Position numbers and translations under genes: made by a program | Assembly: GCF_965196975.1 (NCBI RefSeq) | Contig: NZ_OZ239981.1 | Coordinates: 5,146,001 to 5,210,000 of the forward strand | Origin: Endozoicomonas sp965196975 | Lineage (GTDB): Bacteria > Pseudomonadota > Gammaproteobacteria > Pseudomonadales > Endozoicomonadaceae | Length of the DNA stretch: 64,000 bases | Reading direction: 5' to 3' | Shown here: positions 26,935-34,869 of the stretch, piece after piece | Position numbering within the stretch: position 1 is the stretch's first letter | Layout of the letters: every line of letters begins with the position of its first letter | Notes under the pieces: generated by a model | The model's input: only the letters and a program-made list of their open reading frames with translations | The model's database searches: none | Told to the model about the DNA's origin: nothing

Positions 26935-28356
26935 ATGTCGTCCCAAGCCTATTCGTTACACCCCGACCGCCTTTTTGATGCTGATAGCAGCATTCGCAGC
27001 GTAGCTCGTGCCCTGTATCAGGAAATAAGACAACTGCCTATTGTCAGCCCGCACGGTCATACTGACCCGTCCTGGTTTGCCGACAATAAGCCATTTGGTA
27101 ATCCAGCAGCTCTGCTGCTTCAGCCTGATCACTATGCCTTTCGTATGCTCTACAGCCAGGGCATCGCTCTGGAGAGTCTGGGCATTCCTGCCAGAGACTC
27201 AATGGTTGAGGTAGAGCAGGACCCGCGTAAAGCGTGGCAGGTTTTTGCGGATAATTATCACCTGTTCCGTGGTACCCCAAGCCGTATGTGGATGGATCAT
27301 GCCATGACAGAAGTGCTGTGTGTTGATCAGCCTCTGAACAGTAAAACTGCCCAGTCTATTTATGAACATATTGATGCCCAGCTGAAAACGGACGCTTTCC
27401 TGCCACGCAGTCTCTATGAACGGTTCAATATTGACGTTCTGGCGACTACGGAGACCGCAGTCGACACGCTGGACAGCCACCTCCGCATTAACGACAGTGG
27501 CTGGAAAGGACGGGTTATCACTACGTTCCGTCCTGACTCGGTAACGGATCCTGATCATCCAGACTTTACTGCACATATGAAACTTCTGGCTGAGCAGACC
27601 GGTGAAGATATCCACAACTGGGCAAACTATCTCAATGCACTGCGCACGCGTCGTGCCTTCTTCAAAAGCACAGGTGCAACCGCAACCGATCACAGCTTCC
27701 CGACGCCTTATACCACAGTGTTGACGGATGAGGTGTGTCAGAACCTGCTGAGCAAGGCACTGGCAGGCACCATTACTGGACAGGAAGCCGATCAGTTCCG
27801 TGGACATATGCTGGTGGAAATGGCCCGTATGTCTCAGGAGGATGGTCTGGTGATGCAGGTTCACTGTGGCGTGTTCCGCAACCATAACCAGTCACTCTTC
27901 ACACGATTTGGTGCTGATAAAGGTGCCGACATTCCGCTGAAAACCGAATTTGTTCACAACCTTCGTCCGCTGCTGAATGAAGTGGGCAATGACCCGAATC
28001 TGACCATCATTCTCTTCACCCTTGATGAGGATGTGTATGCCCGTGAACTGGCACCGCTGGCTGGTCATTACCCTGCACTGAAGCTCGGTCCTGCCTGGTG
28101 GTTCCATGACAGCCCTGAAGGGATGATGCGTTACCGTCGAATGGTGACCGAAACCGCCGGTTTCTATAACACTGTTGGCTTTAACGACGATACCCGTGCA
28201 TTTCTGAGTATTCCGGCCCGTCACGATGTTGCCCGTCGTGTGGACTGTAACTTCCTGGCATCTCTGGTTTGTGAGCACCGTATAACCGAAGAAGAAGCCT
28301 TTGACCTGGCCCATGAACTGACCAGTGGACTGGCCAAAAAAGCCTACAGATTGTGA
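26935..28356 (+). CDS. uxaC: Glucuronate (uronate) isomerase
   Basis: 473 residues, family length. It converts D-glucuronate to fructuronate (and galacturonate to tagaturonate). The metal-binding VSPHGHTDPSWF opens the barrel. The blocks VMQVHCGVFRNHN, TIILFTLDEDVYAREL, ALKLGPAWWFHDSPEGM and GFNDDTRAFLSIPARHDVARR are characteristic. First gene of a five-gene unit uxaC-uxuB-uxuA-kdgK-eda with short or overlapping junctions. Confidence 0.95.
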   Translation: MSSQAYSLHPDRLFDADSSIRSVARALYQEIRQLPIVSPHGHTDPSWFADNKPFGNPAALLLQPDHYAFRMLYSQGIALESLGIPARDSMVEVEQDPRKAWQVFADNYHLFRGTPSRMWMDHAMTEVLCVDQPLNSKTAQSIYEHIDAQLKTDAFLPRSLYERFNIDVLATTETAVDTLDSHLRINDSGWKGRVITTFRPDSVTDPDHPDFTAHMKLLAEQTGEDIHNWANYLNALRTRRAFFKSTGATATDHSFPTPYTTVLTDEVCQNLLSKALAGTITGQEADQFRGHMLVEMARMSQEDGLVMQVHCGVFRNHNQSLFTRFGADKGADIPLKTEFVHNLRPLLNEVGNDPNLTIILFTLDEDVYARELAPLAGHYPALKLGPAWWFHDSPEGMMRYRRMVTETAGFYNTVGFNDDTRAFLSIPARHDVARRVDCNFLASLVCEHRITEEEAFDLAHELTSGLAKKAYRL

Positions 28357-28367
28357 GCGGAAAACAA

Positions 28368-29846
28368 ATGATTAGTAAGCAGTATCATAGTGAAAAAATG
28401 GTTGCCAGGGGCTATGACGGCACTGAGCTGACCGCAGGTATTGTGCATATTGGCCTGGGGGCTTTTCATCGTGCTCACCAGGCGCTGTACACCCATGAAA
28501 CCATTGCTGCCACCGGTGAATTTCACTGGGGAATCTGTGCTGCCAATATTTTCGGTGGTCAGGAGCTGGTTCAGGAACTGCAGGCGCAGGATAACGCTTA
28601 TACCGTGACCGAGATGAATCCGGACGGTTCCCGTACGGTAAAACTGGCTGCTGCCATTGCTCAGTCACTGGCCGTAGAAGACGACCGCAGACCATTGCTG
28701 GACATTATGTCTGCAGAGACCACACGTATTGTCTCTCTGACGATTACCGAAAAGGGCTACTGCCTGAACCCGGCCACCGGTGAACTGATGGTCGATAACG
28801 CTCTGATTGCTCATGATCTGGAAAACACTCGAAACCCAAAGACGGCGCTGGGGTTGATTGTTGCCGCACTGGGACAGCGCAAGGCAAAGGGCATGCTGCC
28901 ATTCACGGTATTAAGTTGTGACAACGTGCCGGACAACGGCAAACGTGCGCGTGCTGCGGTCATTCAGATGGCAGAAGCGATGGATACAGAGCTGGCAGTC
29001 TGGATTCGTGAAGAAGTGGCCTTCCCATGCACCATGGTTGACCGCATTGTACCGGCCATGACGGAAGAAAGTTTTGCCGATGTCCAGTCTTACCTGGGCG
29101 TTGAAGACAAAGGTGCCATTGTGACCGAAGCCTACCGCCAATGGGTGATTGAAGATCACTTCACCATGGGGCGTCCTGAGTGGGACAAGGTAGACGGCGC
29201 GATGTTCGTATCCGATGTACAGCCTTACGAAGAGATGAAGCTGCGCATGCTCAATGGCAGCCACTCCATTCTGGCTTACCTTGGCTACCTTGCCGGTTAT
29301 GAAACCATTGATGCCTGCATGCAGGATGAACGGTTCGTGAAAGTGACCCGTCACTACATGAACAACGAAGCGGCAGTCACCCTGGAAATGCCAGAACCCA
29401 CTGATTTTGCCAGCTACGCCGAGAAACTGATTGAGCGCTTTACCAACCCGGGCCTGAAACACAGAACCTGGCAGATTGCCATGGATGGATCCCAGAAGGT
29501 ACCACAGCGCTGGTTGAACGCCGCAAGAACACTGCTGGCGGAAGAGAAGGCATTTGCTGCCATTGCACTGGGTATTGGTGGCTGGATGCACTACGTCTCT
29601 GGCACGGATGAGCAGGGCAATGCAATTGACGTCCGTGATCCGATGGCTGAACAGCTGAAGGCCGTTGCCATTGAGCATCAGGGCGAGCCTGCGCAGCTGG
29701 TGAAGGCTTTCCTGTCACTGGATGCAGTGTTCGATCCTTCCCTTGCGGCGAATGAGCGTTTTGTAGAAGCGGTAACCCACGCCTACAACACCATTCGTGA
29801 GCAGGGTGCCAAACAGGCGGTCGCTCTGCTGGCTGAAACTATTTAA
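28368..29846 (+). CDS. uxuB: D-mannonate oxidoreductase / fructuronate reductase, copy 2
   Basis: 492 residues. The start at ATG 28368 (MISKQYHSEKMVARGYDGTE) lies 11 bp after the uxaC stop and has AGCGGA upstream; a GTG at 28353 would overlap uxaC. Same family blocks as copy 1 (TAGIVHIGLGAFHRAHQ, FPCTMVDRIVP, LRMLNGSHS). From about residue 95 to the end it differs from copy 1 at only a handful of positions, and the last roughly 450 bp plus 28 bp past the stop look identical at DNA level. This copy sits in the pathway operon and is probably the main enzyme. Confidence 0.93.
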   Translation: MISKQYHSEKMVARGYDGTELTAGIVHIGLGAFHRAHQALYTHETIAATGEFHWGICAANIFGGQELVQELQAQDNAYTVTEMNPDGSRTVKLAAAIAQSLAVEDDRRPLLDIMSAETTRIVSLTITEKGYCLNPATGELMVDNALIAHDLENTRNPKTALGLIVAALGQRKAKGMLPFTVLSCDNVPDNGKRARAAVIQMAEAMDTELAVWIREEVAFPCTMVDRIVPAMTEESFADVQSYLGVEDKGAIVTEAYRQWVIEDHFTMGRPEWDKVDGAMFVSDVQPYEEMKLRMLNGSHSILAYLGYLAGYETIDACMQDERFVKVTRHYMNNEAAVTLEMPEPTDFASYAEKLIERFTNPGLKHRTWQIAMDGSQKVPQRWLNAARTLLAEEKAFAAIALGIGGWMHYVSGTDEQGNAIDVRDPMAEQLKAVAIEHQGEPAQLVKAFLSLDAVFDPSLAANERFVEAVTHAYNTIREQGAKQAVALLAETI

Positions 29847-29858
29847 ACGACATATTTT

Positions 29859-29893
29859 GCCTCTGTCCGCGAACAGTGAAACAGGATAGAGGC
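29859..29893 (+). repeat. Intercistronic hairpin between uxuB copy 2 and uxuA
   Basis: GCCTCTGTCC pairs with GGATAGAGGC. It is the counterpart of the hairpin at 20397-20431 and could stabilise the upstream mRNA or partly terminate. Confidence 0.5.
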
Positions 29894-29912
29894 ACGTTGA
29901 GAGGATTACATC

Positions 29913-31109
29913 ATGGAACAGACTTGGCGCTGGTACGGACCCAAAGACCCGGTAACCATTCGTGACATCATGCAGACCGGTGCAACCGGTATTGTTTCCG
30001 CTCTGCACCACATTGCTAATGGTGAAGTGTGGACCGTTGAAGAGATCGAAAAGCGTAAGCGTGAAATCGAGTGGGACGAAGAAAAAGGCCGCTCAACCGG
30101 CCTGCGCTGGTCAGTGGTAGAAAGTGTACCGGTATCAGAAGATATCAAGAAGCGCACCGGAGACTATGAGCGTCACCTTAAAAACTATTGCACTACGTTG
30201 CTGAACCTGGGTGCCTGCGGTGTTGATGTTGTCTGCTACAACTTTATGCCGGTTCTGGACTGGACACGCACCGATCTTTCCTACGAAGTGAAAGACGGTA
30301 GTCGAGCGCTTCGTTTTGACCGATATGAGTTTGCAGCTTTTGAACTCTACGTTCTCAAGCGTCCTGGTGCAGAGGTTGATTACAGTGAAGACGATCAGGC
30401 CAAGGCTAAAGAACGCTTTGCAACCATGACGGAAGATGACATCACCCGTTTGACCAAAAACCTGATTGCAGGCCTGCCGGGTGCTGAAGAAGGTTATACG
30501 CTGGAGCAGTTCCAGCAGGCACTGGACAGCTATGCCCATATCGATGCGGAAGGGCTGCGCCAGAATCTGTTTTCTTTCCTGCGTGAAGTGGTTCCTGCGG
30601 CTGAACAGGCCGGTGTGCGCCTGTGCATTCATCCGGATGATCCACCCTGGGCTATTCTGGGCCTGCCACGTATTGCCAGTACCGAAGACGATTTCATTCG
30701 TATTACTCAGGCGGTGGATAGCATTTATAACGGCATTACCTTCTGTACTGGTTCGCTCAGTCCAAGGGAAGACAATGACCTGCCGGGTATGGTCGAAAGG
30801 CTGGGCAGTCGCATTCATTTTGTGCACCTGCGCAGTGTTGAGCGTGAAGACGATGGCAGTTTCTATGAAGCCAATCATCTGGAAGGCATGGCTAACCTGT
30901 ACGACGTGACGCGTGCACTGATTATGGAACAGCGTCGTCGTCAGGAAGAAGGGCGGGTAGACTGTCTGATTCCCATGCGTCCGGATCACGGTCACCAGAT
31001 GCTGGATGACCTTGCCAAGCAGACCAACCCCGGTTATTCCTGCATTGGCCGTATGCGTGGTCTGGCAGAACTGCGGGGTCTGATGATGGGTATTGAGCGG
31101 AGCCTGTAA
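29913..31109 (+). CDS. uxuA: Mannonate dehydratase
   Basis: 398 residues, close to E. coli UxuA (394). It dehydrates D-mannonate to 2-keto-3-deoxygluconate. Typical blocks: TWRWYGPKDPVTIRDIMQTG, TGIVSALHHI, NLGACGVDVVCYNFMPVLDW, RLCIHPDDPPWAILGLPRI, TFCTGSLSPREDNDL and LIPMRPDHGHQML, which carry the metal-binding His and Cys residues. GAGAGG precedes the ATG. The stop overlaps the kdgK start (TAATG). Confidence 0.95.
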   Translation: MEQTWRWYGPKDPVTIRDIMQTGATGIVSALHHIANGEVWTVEEIEKRKREIEWDEEKGRSTGLRWSVVESVPVSEDIKKRTGDYERHLKNYCTTLLNLGACGVDVVCYNFMPVLDWTRTDLSYEVKDGSRALRFDRYEFAAFELYVLKRPGAEVDYSEDDQAKAKERFATMTEDDITRLTKNLIAGLPGAEEGYTLEQFQQALDSYAHIDAEGLRQNLFSFLREVVPAAEQAGVRLCIHPDDPPWAILGLPRIASTEDDFIRITQAVDSIYNGITFCTGSLSPREDNDLPGMVERLGSRIHFVHLRSVEREDDGSFYEANHLEGMANLYDVTRALIMEQRRRQEEGRVDCLIPMRPDHGHQMLDDLAKQTNPGYSCIGRMRGLAELRGLMMGIERSL

Positions 31110-32062
31110 TGACAACCCGGAGCCTCCCTCGCCTGGCATGCATAGGCGAATGTATGGTGGAGTTGTCTCCTGCGGACCGGGGCCTGTATAAACAGGCCTT
31201 TGCCGGGGATACCCTGAATACTGCAATCTATGCCATCCGTACTGCCGGCAAGTTCATTGATACCAGTTATATCACTGCGGTGGGTAATGACCACTTCAGT
31301 GATCGAATGATTGATTTCTTCCAGAGTGAAAACATCAATAGCCAATGGGTTGTTCGGCTGGCGGACAAGTTGCCCGGTCTGTACTCCATTGAGCTGGACC
31401 AGTACGGTGAACGCAGTTTCAGCTACTGGCGCAATGACTCTGCAGCCAGGTCACTGTTCAGTCATGGCCTGGAAGAGCAGCAGATTGTAGAGCTGGCCGA
31501 GTCCTTTGACCTTTATTATCTTTCCGGCATCAGCCTGGCGATTCTGGATGATCATAGTCGCTCGCTGCTCAAGCAGGTTCTGATTCGCGCTCGTGCACGG
31601 GGTGCCAGAGTGGCTTATGACAGTAACTACCGCCCAAGGCTCTGGAAATCAAAGGCAGAAGCACAGGCGGTTACCCTGGAGTTTCTGGTGCTGACGGATA
31701 TTGCGCTGGTGACCTTTGAAGATGAGCAGGCACTGTTTCATGACCAGTCCGTCTCTCAAACACTGACCCGACTGTCATCCGTTGGTGAAGTGGTCATCAA
31801 GCAGGGCAGTGAGGGATGTACGATTGTACATAACCAGAACACGGTTTATGTACCAACGACACCCGTCAGTGAGGTTATTGATACCACTTCCGCCGGTGAC
31901 TCCTTTAATGGTGGTTATCTGGCCCGTCGCATGCTGGGTGACTCCCCTGAAGCTGCTGCAGCGTTTGCGCATAAGCTGGCAGGGACGGTGATTCAGTATA
32001 AAGGGGCGATCATTCCCGAAGCAGTGACTTCACAGTTATTGGAAATAGAAACATCATGCTGA
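31109..32062 (+). CDS. kdgK: 2-keto-3-deoxygluconate kinase (PfkB family)
   Basis: 317 residues. It starts IGECMVELSPADRGLYKQAF; AGDTLNTAIYAIR is the usual KdgK substrate-binding region. The C-terminal PfkB signature DTTSAGDSFNGGYLA supplies the catalytic Asp. It phosphorylates KDG to KDPG for the aldolase encoded next. It overlaps uxuA by 1 bp and eda by 7 bp, which indicates translational coupling. Confidence 0.94.
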   Translation: MTTRSLPRLACIGECMVELSPADRGLYKQAFAGDTLNTAIYAIRTAGKFIDTSYITAVGNDHFSDRMIDFFQSENINSQWVVRLADKLPGLYSIELDQYGERSFSYWRNDSAARSLFSHGLEEQQIVELAESFDLYYLSGISLAILDDHSRSLLKQVLIRARARGARVAYDSNYRPRLWKSKAEAQAVTLEFLVLTDIALVTFEDEQALFHDQSVSQTLTRLSSVGEVVIKQGSEGCTIVHNQNTVYVPTTPVSEVIDTTSAGDSFNGGYLARRMLGDSPEAAAAFAHKLAGTVIQYKGAIIPEAVTSQLLEIETSC

Positions 32063-32679
32063 CAGCACAGGATGTATTAAAGCGGGCCTACCCGGTCATG
32101 CCGGTGATGGTCATTGAAACCATTGAACAGGCGCTGCCAATGGCACAGGCGCTGTACGACGGTGGCATTTCTGTATTTGAGATCACCCTCCGTTCTGATT
32201 GTGCCGTTGCTGCTATTGAGCTGATCAAAAGCAATATGCCGGACTGTCTGGTCGGCGCTGGCACGGTAATCAATATCGAGCAGTTACAGACGGTTCACCA
32301 GGCGGGTGCTGATTTTGTGATTACACCGGGTGCCACTGCTGAACTGCTGGAAACTGCCCGTGATCAAAACATTTTGCTGCTGCCGGGCGTATCCTCTGCA
32401 TCGGATGTCATGCAGGCCATGGGCTTTGGCTTTAATGTCCTGAAGTTATTCCCTGCTGAGGTTGTTGGTGGCCAGTCTATGTTAAAATCACTGGCCGGCC
32501 CATTTCCTCAGGTCAGCTTTTGTCCAACCGGTGGCATTGGTCAGGATAATTATCGGGACTACCTGGCTCTGGGCAATGTTGAGTGTGTAGGTGGTTCCTG
32601 GTTAGTACCGAAATCAGCCGTGGAGCGTGCTAACTGGGCTGAAATTACCCGGTTAGCCAAAGAGGTTACTCTGGGCTAG
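32056..32679 (+). CDS. eda: KDPG/KHG aldolase
   Basis: 207 residues. It cleaves 2-keto-3-deoxy-6-phosphogluconate to pyruvate and glyceraldehyde-3-phosphate. Family blocks: GGISVFEITLRSDCA (with the Glu), GAGTVINIEQL, DFVITPGATAELL, LLPGVSSASDVM and VLKLFPAEVVGG (Schiff-base Lys), then SFCPTGGIGQDN. It closes the uxaC operon, so the whole route from glucuronate is encoded in one stretch. Confidence 0.95.
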   Translation: MLTAQDVLKRAYPVMPVMVIETIEQALPMAQALYDGGISVFEITLRSDCAVAAIELIKSNMPDCLVGAGTVINIEQLQTVHQAGADFVITPGATAELLETARDQNILLLPGVSSASDVMQAMGFGFNVLKLFPAEVVGGQSMLKSLAGPFPQVSFCPTGGIGQDNYRDYLALGNVECVGGSWLVPKSAVERANWAEITRLAKEVTLG

Positions 32680-32763
32680 CCACATTAGAGCAGTAAGTTA
32701 GAGAAAATCGATCTTACTGCTTCTGGTGGTTACCCTGTTTACAAATCAAGTTGGAGAAAGTAA

Positions 32764-33531
32764 ATGCTGGGCCTGGCAGAACCCAAGCGGTTATATCAGA
32801 AGATTGGTCGTGATATCCGTCAGCAGATTGTTGATGGTGTCTACGAAGTAGGTAGCCGCTTGCCTGCTGAACGTGATATTGCGGAAATGCTGAATGTCAG
32901 CCGTACGATTGTCCGTGAAGCATTGATCATGCTTGAGCTGGAAGGGCTGATTGAAGTGCGCAAAGGGTCCGGTATACACGTTATTGCCAGTGAAAATACC
33001 CAGAATGCGGCCACAGCTTCCGAAAATGAAACTGCGGCTTTTAACGATGTCGGTCCATTTGAGTTACTCCAGGCCCGGCAGTTAATTGAAAGTCATATTG
33101 CCTCTTTTGCCGCCACTCAGCTGAATAAAACCAACCTCCAGAATATGCGTTCGGCGCTTGAGTTGGAAAAGCAGGAGTTGAGCCAGGGGGTGAACACCGG
33201 CAAAGGGGATGAGCTGTTTCATATGGCGGTGGCTGAGGCCACTCAGAACAGTGTGCTGGTGGCACTAACCCAACAGCTTTGGGAGATCCGCAGAAAAAGC
33301 CCCATGTGGAAGCGCCTGCATGAGTGGATTGATGATGTGGATTATCTGGAAGAGTGGGTTGATGATCACGATAAAATCATTCATGCCCTGTCCTGTAAAA
33401 ATCCTGAGGCCGCGCGAAATGCCATGTGGCAGCATCTGGAAAATGTGAAAACCACCCTGCTGCGTGTATCTGACAAAACAGAAGATTCTTTTGACCGCTT
33501 TTTGTTTGACCGTAGTCCTGCAGTTGTTTGA
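32764..33531 (+). CDS. GntR-family (FadR subfamily) regulator, UxuR/ExuR-like
   Basis: 255 residues, the length of E. coli UxuR and ExuR. The winged helix-turn-helix (LYQKIGRDIRQQIVDGVYEV and LPAERDIAEMLNVSRTIVRE) is followed by a C-terminal FCD ligand-binding domain containing SHIASFAATQLN, ELFHMAVAEATQN and the metal/ligand His of DDHDKIIHAL. It is encoded 84 bp past eda, with GGAGAAAG before the ATG. It probably represses the uxa/uxu, TRAP and uid genes through the TTGGT-type sites listed here; that link is inferred. Confidence 0.88.
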   Translation: MLGLAEPKRLYQKIGRDIRQQIVDGVYEVGSRLPAERDIAEMLNVSRTIVREALIMLELEGLIEVRKGSGIHVIASENTQNAATASENETAAFNDVGPFELLQARQLIESHIASFAATQLNKTNLQNMRSALELEKQELSQGVNTGKGDELFHMAVAEATQNSVLVALTQQLWEIRRKSPMWKRLHEWIDDVDYLEEWVDDHDKIIHALSCKNPEAARNAMWQHLENVKTTLLRVSDKTEDSFDRFLFDRSPAVV

Positions 33532-33545
33532 TGTATCTTGAATGT

Positions 33546-33581
33546 CTGTTGAATAGGTAAGATGAATTGTCTATTCAACAG
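33546..33581. terminator. Hairpin shared by the convergent regulator and 170-aa gene
   Basis: CTGTTGAATAG at 33546-33556 and its perfect complement at 33571-33581 form an 11-bp stem that overlaps the stop codon of the minus-strand gene. T tracts are short. Confidence 0.5.
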
Positions 33582-34083
33582 ATGTCGATTTCATCTTCTC
33601 TAATGTTTGAATATAAGATTTAAGTGTGTTCAGTAACGCTGATGACTCCATATAGAGGGCATGGTCTTCTGACGTCTCGTCTTGCATACCCATCTCTACT
33701 TCGTTATGTCCGTTAAACAGGTCTTTTGTCTCTTTCTCAAGGGCTTTCTGTAACCCCTCCAATAGGTGAATGGTGTCTTTGATACGGTTAGCGTGTTGTC
33801 GTTTTTCCCGCTTAACTGAAGGGTGAGCATCCTTAAGGCGATGAATAAGGTCAGAAGCGTAATTTACGCCTTCTTTCAGTGGTTTCAGTGCCTCTTTCAG
33901 GGTAGCCGGTTTCTGGCTGACCAATCGCTCTGCAAGAGGCTTTACTTCTGGACGGGGGAATTCTGCACTGGATAGCAACGTCCGCTTTACATCCTGCTGT
34001 GAGATGATATTCCGCTTCTTTATCCCGGAAGTTGTCTGATTGTTTTGTTGGCTAGATCCTTTGTCGGGACTGTCCTTTTCCAT
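33571..34083 (-). CDS. Hypothetical 170-residue hydrophilic helical protein
   Basis: I do not recognise this protein. It is rich in Lys, Glu, Gln and Ser, has no membrane segment or signal peptide, and is predicted helical in its second half (about residues 70-165), with heptad-like leucine spacing in IKDTIHLLEGLQKALEKE and LLNTLKSYIQTLEKM. The N-terminal 25 residues are polar and disordered-looking (SPDKGSSQQNNQTTSG), a composition seen in type III secretion substrates, although no such function can be claimed. It is a single gene, convergent with the GntR regulator. Confidence 0.6.
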   Translation of the reverse strand: MEKDSPDKGSSQQNNQTTSGIKKRNIISQQDVKRTLLSSAEFPRPEVKPLAERLVSQKPATLKEALKPLKEGVNYASDLIHRLKDAHPSVKREKRQHANRIKDTIHLLEGLQKALEKETKDLFNGHNEVEMGMQDETSEDHALYMESSALLNTLKSYIQTLEKMKSTSVE

Positions 34084-34294
34084 GAATTATTAACCCTGAA
34101 TCAGAGATAAGCAGCAAGTTATATGAAGTCAGATATTTTGACTCCTTGTTTTGTTCAGGCATTCTGCCGCACTACAAATCCAGTTATACCGCTACGGGGA
34201 TGCCCCTGCATTTTGCCTTTTATAGCACCCGTCCAAGTAGCCAGAAAAATATAGCCTGCTATTTAAACAGATCCCGTTGATACCGTTTTATCGG

Positions 34295-34843
34295 CTATTT
34301 CCGAAATAACCAGAATGAGAAAATTTTGGTCATGGCGGGCATGACTGCCCAGGTCATCAGCAATACGGTACACATGCAGCTCACCAGAATGGCCAGGAAG
34401 CGGGGCACATCATCCGGTAACAGCATGGATATAAGGGGAGGGATGAACAGAATCTGTGGATAAATTGCCAGCAGCGTTACCAGGGCCATGCGATATTTAG
34501 GCGGCTTCTGCAGAGGGGTATTCGGTGGTTCAAACCAGAATTCGATGCCTTCAATCTTCTCTGCCTGTCTCGATTCGACCAGTTCAGGGAGCTTATCAAG
34601 CCATTGCTGACGAATTTCGGACTCTTCCCAGGCAGACAGTGATACATGATCCCGAAAACGAATCATGGCATGAACGGTATGATCATCTTCGGTTGGGGGC
34701 TTGATGAACTGGGTTCCTTCATAGCCGTCAAACTTTCTGGCGGCATCACTGATACCTTTTACCCAGATTCGGTACTCCTCCAGCTTGCCGGGCCTTATGG
34801 TATTGGCAATCATCAGGGTGACCGGATCCGGGTTTGCAGTCAT
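34295..34843 (-). CDS. Antibiotic-biosynthesis-monooxygenase-domain (ABM) membrane protein
   Basis: 182 residues from the ATG at 34843, which has a good GAGAGGAAG ribosome site; an ATG at 34864 is possible. The N-terminal half is an ABM ferredoxin-like domain (VTLMIANTIRPGKLEEYRIW, DGYEGTQFIKPP, HAMIRFRDHVSLSAWEES). The second half has two hydrophobic helices (MALVTLLAIYPQILFIPPLI and FLAILVSCMCTVLLMTWAVM). This two-part layout is known in uncharacterised proteobacterial proteins; a monooxygenase activity is not established for them. IS66 copy 2 inserted 19 bp upstream of this start, so its native promoter is cut off. Confidence 0.8.
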   Translation of the reverse strand: MTANPDPVTLMIANTIRPGKLEEYRIWVKGISDAARKFDGYEGTQFIKPPTEDDHTVHAMIRFRDHVSLSAWEESEIRQQWLDKLPELVESRQAEKIEGIEFWFEPPNTPLQKPPKYRMALVTLLAIYPQILFIPPLISMLLPDDVPRFLAILVSCMCTVLLMTWAVMPAMTKIFSFWLFRK

Positions 34844-34869
34844 CAGCTTCCTCTCACTAAACACATAAT

